Shown here one piece after another: positions 48,887 through 57,804 of a DNA stretch of 64,000 nucleotides. The stretch comes from Leucobacter komagatae (GTDB lineage: Bacteria; Actinomycetota; Actinomycetes; Actinomycetales; Microbacteriaceae). A program made the translations under genes and the position numbers. The DNA lies in contig NZ_JXSQ01000002.1 of NCBI RefSeq assembly GCF_000834055.1, forward strand, positions 124,001 to 188,000, written 5' to 3'. The notes beneath the pieces are model-generated. The model ran no database searches. It had not been told where the DNA came from and worked only from the letters and a program-made list of their open reading frames with translations. Each line of letters starts with the position of its first letter. Position 1 is the stretch's first letter.

Positions 48887-50635
48887 ATGACCGCAACAGG
48901 CACCCACGAACGTCTCATATCCACCTCCGCACTCGTCATCGGAACCGGTGGCGCAGGCCTCCGGGCAGCCATCGAACTCGCCGAACGCGGCGTGCAGGTA
49001 CTCGCCGTAGGCAAACGGCGAAAGCACGACGCCCACACAACCCTCGCCGCCGGCGGAATCAACGCCGCGCTCGGCACCATGGACCCGGAGGACAGCTGGC
49101 AGCAACACGCAGCAGACACGCTCCGCGAATCGTACTTCCTCGCCGATCCACACATCGTCGAGATCGTCGCGAAGAACGCAGCCCGCGGCATCGAGGACCT
49201 CGATCGCTGGGGCATGCCATTCGCGCGGGAAGCCGACGGCAGGATCAGCCAGCGATTCTTCGGCGCCCACCTCTACCGCCGCACCGCCTACGCCGGCGAC
49301 TACACGGGCCTTGAGATCCAGCGCACGCTGCTGCGGCGCGCTCAGGAGCTGCAGGTTCCCATCAACGACTCGGTCTACATCACACGGCTCCTCGTCGGCG
49401 ACGGGAAGATCTTCGGAGCATACGGCTTCGACATCGTTGACGGAACCCCGGTCGTGATCCATGCCGACGCCGTCATTCTCGCGGCGGGTGGCCACACCCG
49501 AATCTGGCGCAACACCTCGTCCAGGCGCGACGAGAACACCGGCGACTCCTTCCGGCTCGCGGCACTCGCAGGCGCCCGCATCCGCGACGCCGAGCTCGTG
49601 CAGTTCCACCCCTCGGGGATCCTCGAACCAGCCGACGCAGCCGGCCTGCTCGTCTCGGAGGCTGCCCGCGGCGAGGGCGGGATCCTGCGCAACGCGCTCG
49701 GCGAACGCTTCATGGAGAAGTACGATCCGGAGCGCATGGAACTGTCGACCCGCGACAGGGTCGCGCTCGCGAGCTACACCGAGATCATCGAGGGGCGCGG
49801 CACCACGAACGGCGGCGTGTACCTCGACGTCTCCCACCTGCCGCGCGAGCAGATCCTCGAGAAGCTGCCACGGGTCTACCGCAACCTCATTGACCTGCAG
49901 ATGCTCGACATCACCACAACCCCCATCGAGATCGCGCCGACCGCGCACTACTCGATGGGCGGCGTCTGGGTGAGCGCGGAGGAGCACGCAACGGGCGTCG
50001 ACGGACTCTACGCCATCGGAGAGGCTGCGAGCGGACTGCACGGGGCGAACCGCCTCGGAGGCAACTCGCTCATCGAGCTGCTCGTGTACGGCCGCCTCAC
50101 GGGCGGCGACGCTGCCGAGTACATCACCGGCCTCACCACCGTCAACCGCGACCCCGCGGCCGTCGCAGAAGCGCGCGGCGAGATGCAGCAGCTCCTCACG
50201 GGCACGGGCGAGGAGAGCCCGCGCCTGCTCCAGCGCCAGCTGCGCAACATCATGACCGAGCACGTCGGCGTCGTGCGCAGCGAGGAGGGCCTCACCGCCG
50301 GGCTCGTGAAGCTCAACGAACTTGAGGCGCGCGTGAAGAACCTCACCGCGCATCCCGATATCGCTGGCTTTGACGACCTCGCGCACGCGTTCGATCTCTA
50401 CGGTTCGATGCTCGCCGCACGCGCAACGATCGAGAGCGCGCTCGCCCGAAAGGAGACCCGCGGCGCACACAACCGCTCCGACTTCCCGGAGCAGAGCGAC
50501 GAGTACCGCGGCAACATGGTCTGGTCGCCGGGTCTTGGCGTCACGTTCGAGCCGGCCTCTGAAGCGCCGGATTCGTTCCGTGCGCTCGCCGAGCAGCAGA
50601 TCGACGACTCCCCCGTTGGGAAGCTCGCGGAGTAG
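48887..50635 (+). CDS. FAD-dependent oxidoreductase, SdhA/FrdA/aspartate-oxidase superfamily
   Basis: 582 residues from ATG 48887. FAD motifs: IGTGGAGLRAAIELAERG and the covalent-type HTTLAAGGINAALG. Catalytic-site residues as in fumarate reductase are in VQFHPSGI, SEAARGEGGIL and PTAHYSMGGVWV (His/Tyr), with GLHGANRLGGNS close to the C-terminal helix. Length and pattern match succinate dehydrogenase and fumarate reductase flavoprotein subunits. No iron-sulfur or membrane subunits are adjacent, so it may be a soluble fumarate-reductase-like enzyme or a subunit with a distant partner. Divergent LysR regulator; a strong hairpin follows. Confidence 0.87.
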   Translation: MTATGTHERLISTSALVIGTGGAGLRAAIELAERGVQVLAVGKRRKHDAHTTLAAGGINAALGTMDPEDSWQQHAADTLRESYFLADPHIVEIVAKNAARGIEDLDRWGMPFAREADGRISQRFFGAHLYRRTAYAGDYTGLEIQRTLLRRAQELQVPINDSVYITRLLVGDGKIFGAYGFDIVDGTPVVIHADAVILAAGGHTRIWRNTSSRRDENTGDSFRLAALAGARIRDAELVQFHPSGILEPADAAGLLVSEAARGEGGILRNALGERFMEKYDPERMELSTRDRVALASYTEIIEGRGTTNGGVYLDVSHLPREQILEKLPRVYRNLIDLQMLDITTTPIEIAPTAHYSMGGVWVSAEEHATGVDGLYAIGEAASGLHGANRLGGNSLIELLVYGRLTGGDAAEYITGLTTVNRDPAAVAEARGEMQQLLTGTGEESPRLLQRQLRNIMTEHVGVVRSEEGLTAGLVKLNELEARVKNLTAHPDIAGFDDLAHAFDLYGSMLAARATIESALARKETRGAHNRSDFPEQSDEYRGNMVWSPGLGVTFEPASEAPDSFRALAEQQIDDSPVGKLAE

Positions 50636-50669
50636 CCGGCAGGCGAACGAGCGACAACCGACACTGCTA

Positions 50670-50711
50670 CCGAGCCTGGCGTCGCACCGCCTGGTGCAAC
50701 GCCAGGCTCGG
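50670..50711 (+). terminator. Long hairpin after the flavoprotein gene
   Basis: CCGAGCCTGGCGT pairs perfectly with ACGCCAGGCTCGG (13 bp). Inside, GCACC pairs with GGTGC around GCCT, so the whole forms an 18-bp stem with one C-A mismatch. It begins 35 bp after the flavoprotein stop. No U-tract follows, so it may be a factor-assisted terminator. Confidence 0.65.
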
Positions 50712-50759
50712 CGGCGTAACAGCAGCCTTCCGTGATGAACCCGTGTTACGATTTTCTGC

Positions 50760-50789
50760 ATGGAGATGATTGAGGTGGATGGCATCTAG
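50760..50789 (+). CDS. Possible leader peptide of the ABC-F gene, nine residues
   Basis: ATG GAG ATG ATT GAG GTG GAT GGC ATC TAG encodes MEMIEVDGI. It begins 11 bp after a TACGAT -10-like hexamer, so the transcript could be almost leaderless. The stop codon lies between the arms of a GGTGG/CCACC hairpin. The layout fits translation-dependent attenuation of resistance ABC-F genes, but a chance short frame cannot be excluded. Confidence 0.35.
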   Translation: MEMIEVDGI

Positions 50790-50794
50790 CCACC
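50774..50794 (+). promoter_or_regulatory. Hairpin over the leader-peptide stop codon
   Basis: GGTGG (50774-50778) pairs with CCACC (50790-50794) and encloses the TAG of the leader frame. A ribosome stalled on the leader would keep it open and could alter downstream folding. Confidence 0.4.
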
Positions 50795-50893
50795 GCGCTA
50801 CACCCGACGCTCGCACGCAACGGCCACGCCTGCGTGCTTGGAGCACTTTCCGGTAGCGCACTTCCACTGTTCACCAACGCCCGCACGGCGATC

Positions 50894-50915
50894 ATTGTTG
50901 TGCGCGCGCAACAAT
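50894..50915 (+). promoter_or_regulatory. Second leader hairpin before the ABC-F start
   Basis: ATTGTTG pairs with CAACAAT around a GC-alternating loop, followed by TTTC. It ends 42 nt before the ABC-F start. Its size and the short T run would suit an attenuator terminator. Confidence 0.45.
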
Positions 50916-50957
50916 TTCGGCGCTCTCCGAGCCGCCGATGAAGGAACTCGCTCAATC

Positions 50958-52574
50958 ATGTCTATTTCCCCCTCCATCACGCTCCGCGCACTCAGCTTCG
51001 AGTGGCCGGACGGCACCGTCGCGCTCAACAACGTCTCTGGCACGTTCGCGCAGGGCCGCACCGGTCTCGTCGGGCGCAACGGCGCCGGCAAGTCGACGCT
51101 CCTGAAACTCATTGCTGGCCAGCTCACACCGACCGCCGGGCGCATCGAAACCCTTGGAGACGTCGGATATCTCCCCCAAACGCTCACCCTCAGCAGCAGC
51201 ACAACGGTTGCGCAGCTGCTTGGGATCGATACGATCCTCGGCGCGCTGCGCGCGATCGAGGCTGGCGACGTTGACCAGCGCCACTTCGACGCTGTCGGAG
51301 ACGACTGGGATATCGAAGCCCGAGCGGACGAGGCACTCGGACGCATCGGATTCGGCGCCGCCGACCTTGACCGCCGCGTGAGCGACGTCTCGGGCGGCGA
51401 GGCCATGCTCATCGCGATCACCGGGTTGCGGATCCGCCGCACCGCGATCACGCTGCTCGACGAACCAACCAACAACCTTGACCGCGCGACCCGCGCGCAG
51501 CTCGCGGGGTTTATCGACGAGTGGCCGGGCACCCTCATCGTTGTGAGCCACGATGTCGAACTCCTCGAGCGCATGGACCACACCACCGAGCTCCACGCGG
51601 GCACGCTCACCACCTTTGGCGGACCATACAGCGAGTGGCAGGTGCACCAGGAACAGCAGCAGGCTGCCGCCGAACAGGCGGCTCGTGCGGCGCAGCAAAC
51701 GCTGAAGGTCGAAAAACGTCAGCGCCAGGAGGCTGAGACAAAGCTAGCGGCGCGTGCGCGCACCGCGAAGAAAACGCAGCGCGACGGCGGCATCCCGAAG
51801 ATCCTCGCTGGCAAACGCGCAAGCGCCGCGCAGGAATCCGCCGGGTCCATGCGTTCGACCCTCGACGATAAGGTGCAGGCGGCGCAGGCAGCCCTCGACG
51901 CCGCAGACGCACGCGTGCGTGACGAGGAACACATTCACCTGACGCTCCCCGACCCCGGGGTGCCGCGCGGCAGGCGGATCGCCGAGTTCCGCGACGGCGA
52001 CACGACCGTCATCATTCAGGGGCCCGAGCGGGTCGCACTCGTTGGCCCGAACGGCAGCGGAAAGTCGACGCTCATCGCGCAGTTGCTTTCGGGGAGTGAG
52101 GCGGACGGTGGCCGTCCCTCTGGCACCCTCGCCACCGAGCTCACCGGTTTCCTGCCGCAACGCCTCGACGGGTTGCGTGAGACCGAAAGCGCGGTCGAGA
52201 ATGTGCGTGAGGTCGCGCCAAGCACACCGACCGGCACGATCCGCAATCAACTCGCGCGCCTTTTGCTTCGCGGAGACAGCGTCGACAGGCCGGTACGCAC
52301 GCTCTCGGGCGGCGAGCGATTCCGCGTGTCCCTCGCAAAACTGCTGCTAGCGGATCCGCCAGCACAGCTCCTCATCCTCGACGAGCCGACAAACAACCTC
52401 GACATCGCGAGCGTCGAGCAGCTCGCCGAGGCGCTAGACGCATACCGGGGCGCGCTGCTCGTCGTGAGCCACGACTTTGCGTTCCTCGAACGGCTCGGCA
52501 TCGACGTGGTACTCGAGCTCGACAGTGAGGGGCGTTTGCGTCAGCTGGCAGCACTCGCTGACGTTGCACACTAG
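50958..52574 (+). CDS. ABC-F family ATPase with attenuator-like leader
   Basis: 538 residues from ATG 50958; AAGGAA lies 11 nt upstream. Two ABC domains: GRNGAGKSTLLKLIAG, a VSGGEAMLIAIT signature and LLDEPTNNLD; then GPNGSGKSTLIAQLL, LSGGERFRVSLAK and LILDEPTNNLD. The linker (about 225-315) is helical and Gln/Ala/Lys-rich, the region that reaches toward the peptidyl-transferase centre in the resistance types. Both Walker B and signature motifs are intact. A longer upstream frame has no homology. The preceding 250-bp leader contains a possible leader peptide and two hairpins, so antibiotic-induced expression is plausible. Confidence 0.88.
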   Translation: MSISPSITLRALSFEWPDGTVALNNVSGTFAQGRTGLVGRNGAGKSTLLKLIAGQLTPTAGRIETLGDVGYLPQTLTLSSSTTVAQLLGIDTILGALRAIEAGDVDQRHFDAVGDDWDIEARADEALGRIGFGAADLDRRVSDVSGGEAMLIAITGLRIRRTAITLLDEPTNNLDRATRAQLAGFIDEWPGTLIVVSHDVELLERMDHTTELHAGTLTTFGGPYSEWQVHQEQQQAAAEQAARAAQQTLKVEKRQRQEAETKLAARARTAKKTQRDGGIPKILAGKRASAAQESAGSMRSTLDDKVQAAQAALDAADARVRDEEHIHLTLPDPGVPRGRRIAEFRDGDTTVIIQGPERVALVGPNGSGKSTLIAQLLSGSEADGGRPSGTLATELTGFLPQRLDGLRETESAVENVREVAPSTPTGTIRNQLARLLLRGDSVDRPVRTLSGGERFRVSLAKLLLADPPAQLLILDEPTNNLDIASVEQLAEALDAYRGALLVVSHDFAFLERLGIDVVLELDSEGRLRQLAALADVAH

Positions 52575-52625
52575 TCGGCGTGTACCCCTTGACACGCGCG
52601 GGGGTGGGTACGGAACGATGGGTGC

Positions 52626-53633
52626 ATGACGCACACGATCGCCATCGGCTACGAGCAGAACCTCCCATCGGCAGACAGTGACAGCCTCGTCGAGCGAGAA
52701 GTCGAGGTCGCGCCGCTTGGCGAACACGATCTCCTCGTTGAGGTCGCCGCCGTCTCGGTGAACCCCGTCGACGTGAAAGTCCGCACCGGTGCGCCCTCCG
52801 GCGGGTTCCGTGTGCTCGGATTCGACGCGGCCGGCACGGTCGTTGCCGTCGGCTCGGCCGTCACTCGATTCGCCGAGGGTGACGAGGTGTTCTATGCGGG
52901 CGACATCGACCGCGCTGGCTCAAACCAGCGCTACCAGCTCGTTGACGAGCGGATCGTCGGACCAAAGCCTGCCTCGCTCGGCTTCGCCGACGCGGCATCG
53001 CTGCCCCTCACCGCGATCACCGCGTGGGAGTCGCTGTTTGATCGCCTTCGGCTCGACGCCGACTCACGGGGGACGCTCCTCGTGGTCGGCGCGACCGGAG
53101 GCGTGGGGTCGGTGCTGCTGCAGATCGCTGAGGCGCTCCTGCCAGGTGTGACCGTCATCGCTACGGCCTCCGATGCTGACCGCGCCGAATGGGTCACGGG
53201 GCTTGGCGCCGAACACGTCGTGAACCATCGCGACGAGCTCGCAGCGCAGGTGCTCGCCATCGCCCCGGGCGGCGTCGATTGGGTGTTCACTGCGCACTCG
53301 GAGGGGCAGGTGGAGGTTTATGCCGAGCTCCTTGCCCCCTTCGGGCATGTTGTCGCCATCGACGACGGGCCACGCGACATCACGCCGCTGAAGCTCAAGA
53401 GCATCGCGTGGCACTGGGAGCGGATGTTCACCCGCTCCATGTTCCAAACCGCCGATATGGGCGAGCAGCACGCGCTACTCGGCGCCGTTGCGACGCTCGT
53501 AGACGAGGGCAAACTGCGCGCAACGACGACGACGGTGCTGTCGCCCATCTCGGCTGCAACGCTCCGCGACGCACACGCTCGCATCGAGGGCGGAAGCACG
53601 GTCGGCAAGATCGTCATCGAGGGCTGGGCGTAG
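52626..53633 (+). CDS. Zinc-containing-alcohol-dehydrogenase-type quinone reductase (MDR family)
   Basis: 335 residues. Medium-chain dehydrogenase family of the ZADH/Qor type: GFDAAGTVVAVG, FAEGDEVFY, nucleotide-binding VVGATGGVGSVLLQIAEAL, and the AHSEGQ region. The zinc-binding cysteines of true alcohol dehydrogenases are missing, which favours an NADPH quinone or enoyl reductase. It overlaps the convergent LysR gene by 20 nt at its 3' end. The gap to the ABC-F gene is 51 bp, so the two may share a transcript. Confidence 0.88.
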   Translation: MTHTIAIGYEQNLPSADSDSLVEREVEVAPLGEHDLLVEVAAVSVNPVDVKVRTGAPSGGFRVLGFDAAGTVVAVGSAVTRFAEGDEVFYAGDIDRAGSNQRYQLVDERIVGPKPASLGFADAASLPLTAITAWESLFDRLRLDADSRGTLLVVGATGGVGSVLLQIAEALLPGVTVIATASDADRAEWVTGLGAEHVVNHRDELAAQVLAIAPGGVDWVFTAHSEGQVEVYAELLAPFGHVVAIDDGPRDITPLKLKSIAWHWERMFTRSMFQTADMGEQHALLGAVATLVDEGKLRATTTTVLSPISAATLRDAHARIEGGSTVGKIVIEGWA

Positions 53634-54552
53634 CCGCAGCATCCGACCGCTCGAGAAACCCGAGAAACGCCAGCGCGGCGGGCGATGGGTTGAAGGCGCT
53701 CCACGCGAGATACTCGACGCGCGTGGGTCCGTCGGCGAGCTCGACCGCGCGCACGCCAGGCTGGCCGGCGACGAGGCCGCGCGCCATGATCGTGACGACG
53801 AGGCCGTTGCGCACGAGCTCAAGCAGAAGTCCAACGTCCATCGCCTCAAACGCGGCGTCCCGACGCACTCCCGCCGCAGCGAAAGCACGGTCGGACTGCG
53901 CGCGCCCCGGGGTATCCGCTGGAAAATCAGCGAAGGTCTCCCCCGCGAGATCCGCGAGGCGCACGCCGTCGCGTGGCAGCGTAGCCACCCCCGCCGGGCC
54001 GGCAGCGTCCGCCGGCCCGGCGAGCGGATGGCCCTCTGGCACGACCGCGACGAGCCGCTCCCGCGCAAGCACCCGCGTGGCGACGCCGGTTACCCGCACG
54101 TCGTCGGGGAATCCGAGGATCGCGGCGTCCATGCGCCCGGCGATGATCTCGGAGACGAATCCGTCGGATCCGCCGCCGCGCAGTCCGATCTGTACGTGGG
54201 GGTAGGCGCGGTGGAACTCGGCGAGCGCGCGGGGTACGTCGACGGCGGTGACAGTCGGAATCAGCCCGATGGACAGCGCGCCGCGCACCTCGCCCGCCGC
54301 GGCCGCGGCGTCAACCTGTGCGCGCTCAGCAGCGGCGAGGCTTGCGCGGGCGGCGGGGAGAAAGGCCTCGCCAGCAGGGGTGAGTTCGACCCGCCGGCTC
54401 GTGCGCGCGAACAGCGAAACCCCAAGCTCGCGCTCGAGCGCCTTCACCTGATGGCTCAGCGCTGACTGCACGACCCGGCAACGCTCGGCAGCCCGGGTAA
54501 AGCTTCGCTCCTCGGCGACCGCGACAACGTAACGCATCTGCTGCATCTCCAC
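53614..54552 (-). CDS. LysR-family regulator
   Basis: 312 residues. The HTH lies at about 18-45 (RSFTRAAERCRVVQSALSHQ), followed by a substrate-binding domain with PTVTAVDVPRALAEFHRAYP. Its 3' end overlaps the oxidoreductase gene by 20 nt on the other strand. It is divergent from the EamA exporter, 79 bp away, whose promoter contains the TCAATG/CATTGA inverted repeat; control of that gene is likely. Confidence 0.9.
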   Translation of the reverse strand: MEMQQMRYVVAVAEERSFTRAAERCRVVQSALSHQVKALERELGVSLFARTSRRVELTPAGEAFLPAARASLAAAERAQVDAAAAAGEVRGALSIGLIPTVTAVDVPRALAEFHRAYPHVQIGLRGGGSDGFVSEIIAGRMDAAILGFPDDVRVTGVATRVLARERLVAVVPEGHPLAGPADAAGPAGVATLPRDGVRLADLAGETFADFPADTPGRAQSDRAFAAAGVRRDAAFEAMDVGLLLELVRNGLVVTIMARGLVAGQPGVRAVELADGPTRVEYLAWSAFNPSPAALAFLGFLERSDAAATPSPR

Positions 54553-54577
54553 GCATTCACGATCTCACCTCATGGAT

Positions 54578-54607
54578 TCAATGACAACAATGTGTTGGAC
54601 TCATTGA
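54578..54607. promoter_or_regulatory. Inverted repeat in the LysR/EamA gap
   Basis: TCAATG (54578-54583) and CATTGA (54602-54607) are inverted 6-bp arms with an 18-bp spacer, inside the 79-bp gap between the divergent genes. A LysR binding region is likely but the consensus T-N11-A is not distinct here. Confidence 0.4.
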
Positions 54608-54631
54608 CACTCGCGGGCCGACGATTGAGTC

Positions 54632-55570
54632 GTGAATACCTCCCCCTCAGCCCCAGCCTCCGCCACGCCCTCGGGCAGGGCCGGCCTCATCGCCCTCACC
54701 GCACTTGCGCCCGCCATCTGGGGCACGACCTACATTGTCACCACCCACCTGCTCCCCGAGGGCCACCCGCTGTTCGCGGCGCTCATGCGATCGCTCCCGG
54801 CGGGCGTCATCGCGCTGCTCATCGCGCGCACGCTGCCGCGCGGCTCGTGGTGGTGGAAGAGCCTCGTGCTCGGCACCCTGAACATGGCCGCCTTCTTCCC
54901 GCTGCTCTTCCTCTCTGCGCAGCACCTCCCGGGCGGCGTCGCGGCGACCCTCGGGGCAGGCCAACCCATCGTGGTCGCGTTTCTCGCGGTAGCGATCCTC
55001 GGAGAGCAGCTCTCGGGTTGGCGGCTCGCGTGGGGCATCGTCGGCGTCGTGGGCGTCGGGCTCGTCGTGCTCGGGCCCGGCGCCGGGTTCTCTCCCGTCG
55101 GCATTCTCGCCGGCCTCGCCGGAGCGGTGTCGATGGCATTCGGAGTCGTACTCACCAAGCGCTGGGGCAGGCCCGCTGGCGTCTCAGCGATGGCGCTCGC
55201 AGGCTGGCAGCTCACCGCGGCCGGGCTCGTGCTACTCGTGCCGACACTGCTCATTGACGGCACCCCGCAGGGCATCGATGGGAAGGCCATCGCGGGCTAC
55301 GCGTGGCTCGCCCTCTTCGGCGCGCTCGCAAGCTACACGATCTGGTTCTCGGGTATTCGCCAGCTCCCCGTCACCTCGACGGCGCTACTCGGGCTGCTGT
55401 CGCCACTCGTCGCGGCCGCGCTCGGGGTGCTCGTGGTGGGCGAGGCGCTCGCGCCGATCCAGATCGCGGGCTTCGCCGTCGCGCTCGCTGCGATGCTCGC
55501 GGGCCAGCTTGCGCCACCGAGGCGGCTGACCCGGTCGGGGTCGGCTCATACTACAAGGGATGCCACTTGA
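54632..55570 (+). CDS. EamA-family exporter, YdeD-like
   Basis: 312 residues from GTG 54632, ten membrane segments. The two EamA repeats are visible, with APAIWGTTYIVTTHLLPEGH at the N-terminus and SLVLGTLNMAAFFPLLFLSA in the third and fourth helices. Family members such as YdeD export cysteine derivatives or amino acids. No good ribosome-binding site precedes the GTG, so the message may be leaderless. The divergent LysR gene probably controls it. The HipA module follows. Confidence 0.87.
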   Translation: MNTSPSAPASATPSGRAGLIALTALAPAIWGTTYIVTTHLLPEGHPLFAALMRSLPAGVIALLIARTLPRGSWWWKSLVLGTLNMAAFFPLLFLSAQHLPGGVAATLGAGQPIVVAFLAVAILGEQLSGWRLAWGIVGVVGVGLVVLGPGAGFSPVGILAGLAGAVSMAFGVVLTKRWGRPAGVSAMALAGWQLTAAGLVLLVPTLLIDGTPQGIDGKAIAGYAWLALFGALASYTIWFSGIRQLPVTSTALLGLLSPLVAAALGVLVVGEALAPIQIAGFAVALAAMLAGQLAPPRRLTRSGSAHTTRDAT

Positions 55571-55601
55571 CTTTCGCGCCGACTTGCGAAACCCTTGTGT
55601 C

Positions 55602-56531
55602 ATGGGATATTCGATTCGGGAGTTTGCCAATTTCCGCGGGATTTCCGAGCAGCGAGCCCGCGAGCTAGCGCGTAAGGGACTCATCCGCGCTCAGAAACAA
55701 GCGGGCACCTGGACAATAACCTTCGACGAGTCCACCCCAACGGAGATTCCCCTCAGACGCCCTTTGTCCGCTCAGTCACAAGAAGATCTGCTCCGCTATA
55801 TCAACACGCTGAGTTTTGATCACGTAGCGGGCCACAGACGAAGCAGGCTCGCGCAAAGAGTTCGAGAGCTGGAGCACTCTAGCGAAAAGGCACGAACCCT
55901 GCGCGATTACTTCAGGAATTCGCCCCTCCCAGCAGGCAAGGGCGCTGCTGCGACCATTCGCGCCGCAATGCTATATCAAGACACGCACGTTGAGGGCACC
56001 CTCAACCTCAACCCACGCGTGGCGTTGACCTCAACCAGATCGGTTGCCTCCAAGCTACGTAACGCTCGAATACTCGCAGGGCTAAGCGTTACGGACGCGG
56101 CTGCATCAGCAGGGTTGCGTCTTGAGGAGTACTGCCAGCTGGAACGGGTGGGGCACATTGGCGACAATAACCTGAAAGCGATACGTGCCCTTGCTGCTGT
56201 CGGTGTTCGCCCTGCAAAGATCACGGTGGAATCGGGCTCGAGGCCTGACCTGCAAACACAACTTCAACGCAGTCAGGCTAAGGGTTCACTGCCTGGCGGA
56301 TTCTCGGCCATCACTGAGAGCAACGCAAGGATTGCAGCCTCCCTCATGTCGGCCAACATGTCCGCGATCACAGACGCCATGGCGTCCTCGTCTCAGGCCA
56401 CCATCAAGGCCGCCCTAGACACAGCATCACGACCGGCAGTGCAAGCAGCACTTACCTCAATCCAAAAGGTCAACAACACAGCAGACACCCTCAAAACGAT
56501 TCAAAAAAAGGAAGATCTGACTAATGGCTAG
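55602..56531 (+). CDS. Candidate antitoxin of the HipA module, two HTH-like regions
   Basis: 309 residues from ATG 55602; without a ribosome-binding site but with TTGACT about 35 nt upstream, consistent with a leaderless transcript. Residues 1-40 form a MerR/excisionase-like HTH (SIREFANFRGISEQRARELA). Another HTH-like block lies near 150-205 (RNARILAGLSVTDAAASAGL, then LEEYCQLERVG), resembling the XRE fold of HipB. The C-terminal 100 residues are Ala/Ser-rich and helical. It is three to four times longer than HipB (about 88 residues). Its stop overlaps the HipA start by 8 nt. It is AT-richer than its neighbours. Confidence 0.65.
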   Translation: MGYSIREFANFRGISEQRARELARKGLIRAQKQAGTWTITFDESTPTEIPLRRPLSAQSQEDLLRYINTLSFDHVAGHRRSRLAQRVRELEHSSEKARTLRDYFRNSPLPAGKGAAATIRAAMLYQDTHVEGTLNLNPRVALTSTRSVASKLRNARILAGLSVTDAAASAGLRLEEYCQLERVGHIGDNNLKAIRALAAVGVRPAKITVESGSRPDLQTQLQRSQAKGSLPGGFSAITESNARIAASLMSANMSAITDAMASSSQATIKAALDTASRPAVQAALTSIQKVNNTADTLKTIQKKEDLTNG

Positions 56532-57756
56532 AGACAACCTGCATGCATGGGTATGTGGAGAATATGTGGGTCGGTTTGAGCGCGACTTTGAGCTGGACAG
56601 ACCGCGATTCATTTACGACGAGAACGCCAACCGGAGCCTGTCGATCGCGCTCCCGCAAAATGGGAACTTCGATGATACTGCCCCACGTCACTATCTCAAC
56701 GGCCTCCTACCAGACCAACCACGCGCACGACGACAGATCCAAGAGCTGACTCGTGCAGCTTCTCATGAAGCCTGGGAACTATTGACGGCAATCGGAGGTG
56801 ATCTCTCAGGAGGCGTAGTGCTCCATGCTGACTCGCAGGGCATCTCGCAAGAAACTGCCTTCACTTCTCTGGCCTTAGAAGACCAAGTTGCGGCGCGGAT
56901 CGCGGACATTAAGCAGACGGGAGAACCTTTTTCAACAGCCGAAGGCAGCCCTCTCCCAAGGTTTTCCCTCGCCGGAGCCCAGGCCAAGTTCGCCCTATCA
57001 ATTACAGATTCTGGAGAGCTGTTTTGGTCAGATTCCGCAACACCGTCTACACACATAATCAAACCCGAGAGCGCAGCACACTCCGGACTTGAGTTGGTTG
57101 AGGCCGCGACTCTCGCCTTGGCTCGTCGCGTCGGAATATTTGCACCAGCCGCGACGCAGTTTTCCTTCCTTGGGGAAACGGCTTTCATGATCCAGCGCTT
57201 TGATAGGGCGCCGTCTCCGGGCACCGAAACGGTCGCACGTCTCCATGTCGAAGACATGGCTCAAGCGCTGGGTCCCCAAGCCGCTGACAAATACCAGGTA
57301 GATGCCGCGGAAATTGTAGATTTACTTCGACGACACAACGGTGAAGATACTGAAGCGTACGCCTTCTTTGCACAGTATGTATTCAACACGCTCATCGGGA
57401 ATGCTGACGCCCACGCGAAGAATTACTCCATTATGCACCAGCAAGGTGGCAATGTGACCGTCAGCCCATTGTACGACGCCATCCCAATCGGTTTTTTCCC
57501 CGGGTATGATCAGGATTTGTCTATGCCTGTCGCCGACGAGAACCGCGCCGGCGCTGTGCGGCAGGAACATTGGCTAGTAACTGCGAGGGAGATAGGACTC
57601 GACGCAGATCACGTGCTCGCGATTCTGCGGGCAACTGCTGAAGGGATTCTCGAACACTTGGATGCAACACTTGGTGAAGTAGAGCACTCACGAGTAACCG
57701 TGGAACGGTTGGACTCCCTACGTCGCAACGCTGAGCGGCAGCTTCGCGCCCAATAA
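56524..57756 (+). CDS. hipA: HipA-family serine/threonine kinase toxin
   Basis: 410 residues. HipA kinases phosphorylate glutamyl-tRNA synthetase or other targets and cause growth arrest. The motifs are intact: the nucleotide-binding SLAGAQAKFAL (residue 150 region), THIIKP (Lys), catalytic-loop GNADAHAKNYS (Asp and Asn) and metal-binding SPLYDAIP (Asp). The N-terminal couple-HipA-like domain is present (residues 1-110). It overlaps the upstream antitoxin gene by 8 nt, so they are co-translated. A lower GC content than the flanking genes suggests transfer. Confidence 0.9.
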   Translation: MARDNLHAWVCGEYVGRFERDFELDRPRFIYDENANRSLSIALPQNGNFDDTAPRHYLNGLLPDQPRARRQIQELTRAASHEAWELLTAIGGDLSGGVVLHADSQGISQETAFTSLALEDQVAARIADIKQTGEPFSTAEGSPLPRFSLAGAQAKFALSITDSGELFWSDSATPSTHIIKPESAAHSGLELVEAATLALARRVGIFAPAATQFSFLGETAFMIQRFDRAPSPGTETVARLHVEDMAQALGPQAADKYQVDAAEIVDLLRRHNGEDTEAYAFFAQYVFNTLIGNADAHAKNYSIMHQQGGNVTVSPLYDAIPIGFFPGYDQDLSMPVADENRAGAVRQEHWLVTAREIGLDADHVLAILRATAEGILEHLDATLGEVEHSRVTVERLDSLRRNAERQLRAQ

Positions 57757-57804
57757 GAACATGCGCTGCTTGTAGAGTTGGGGCAAGTTCATCGGTGCAG
57801 ACTG

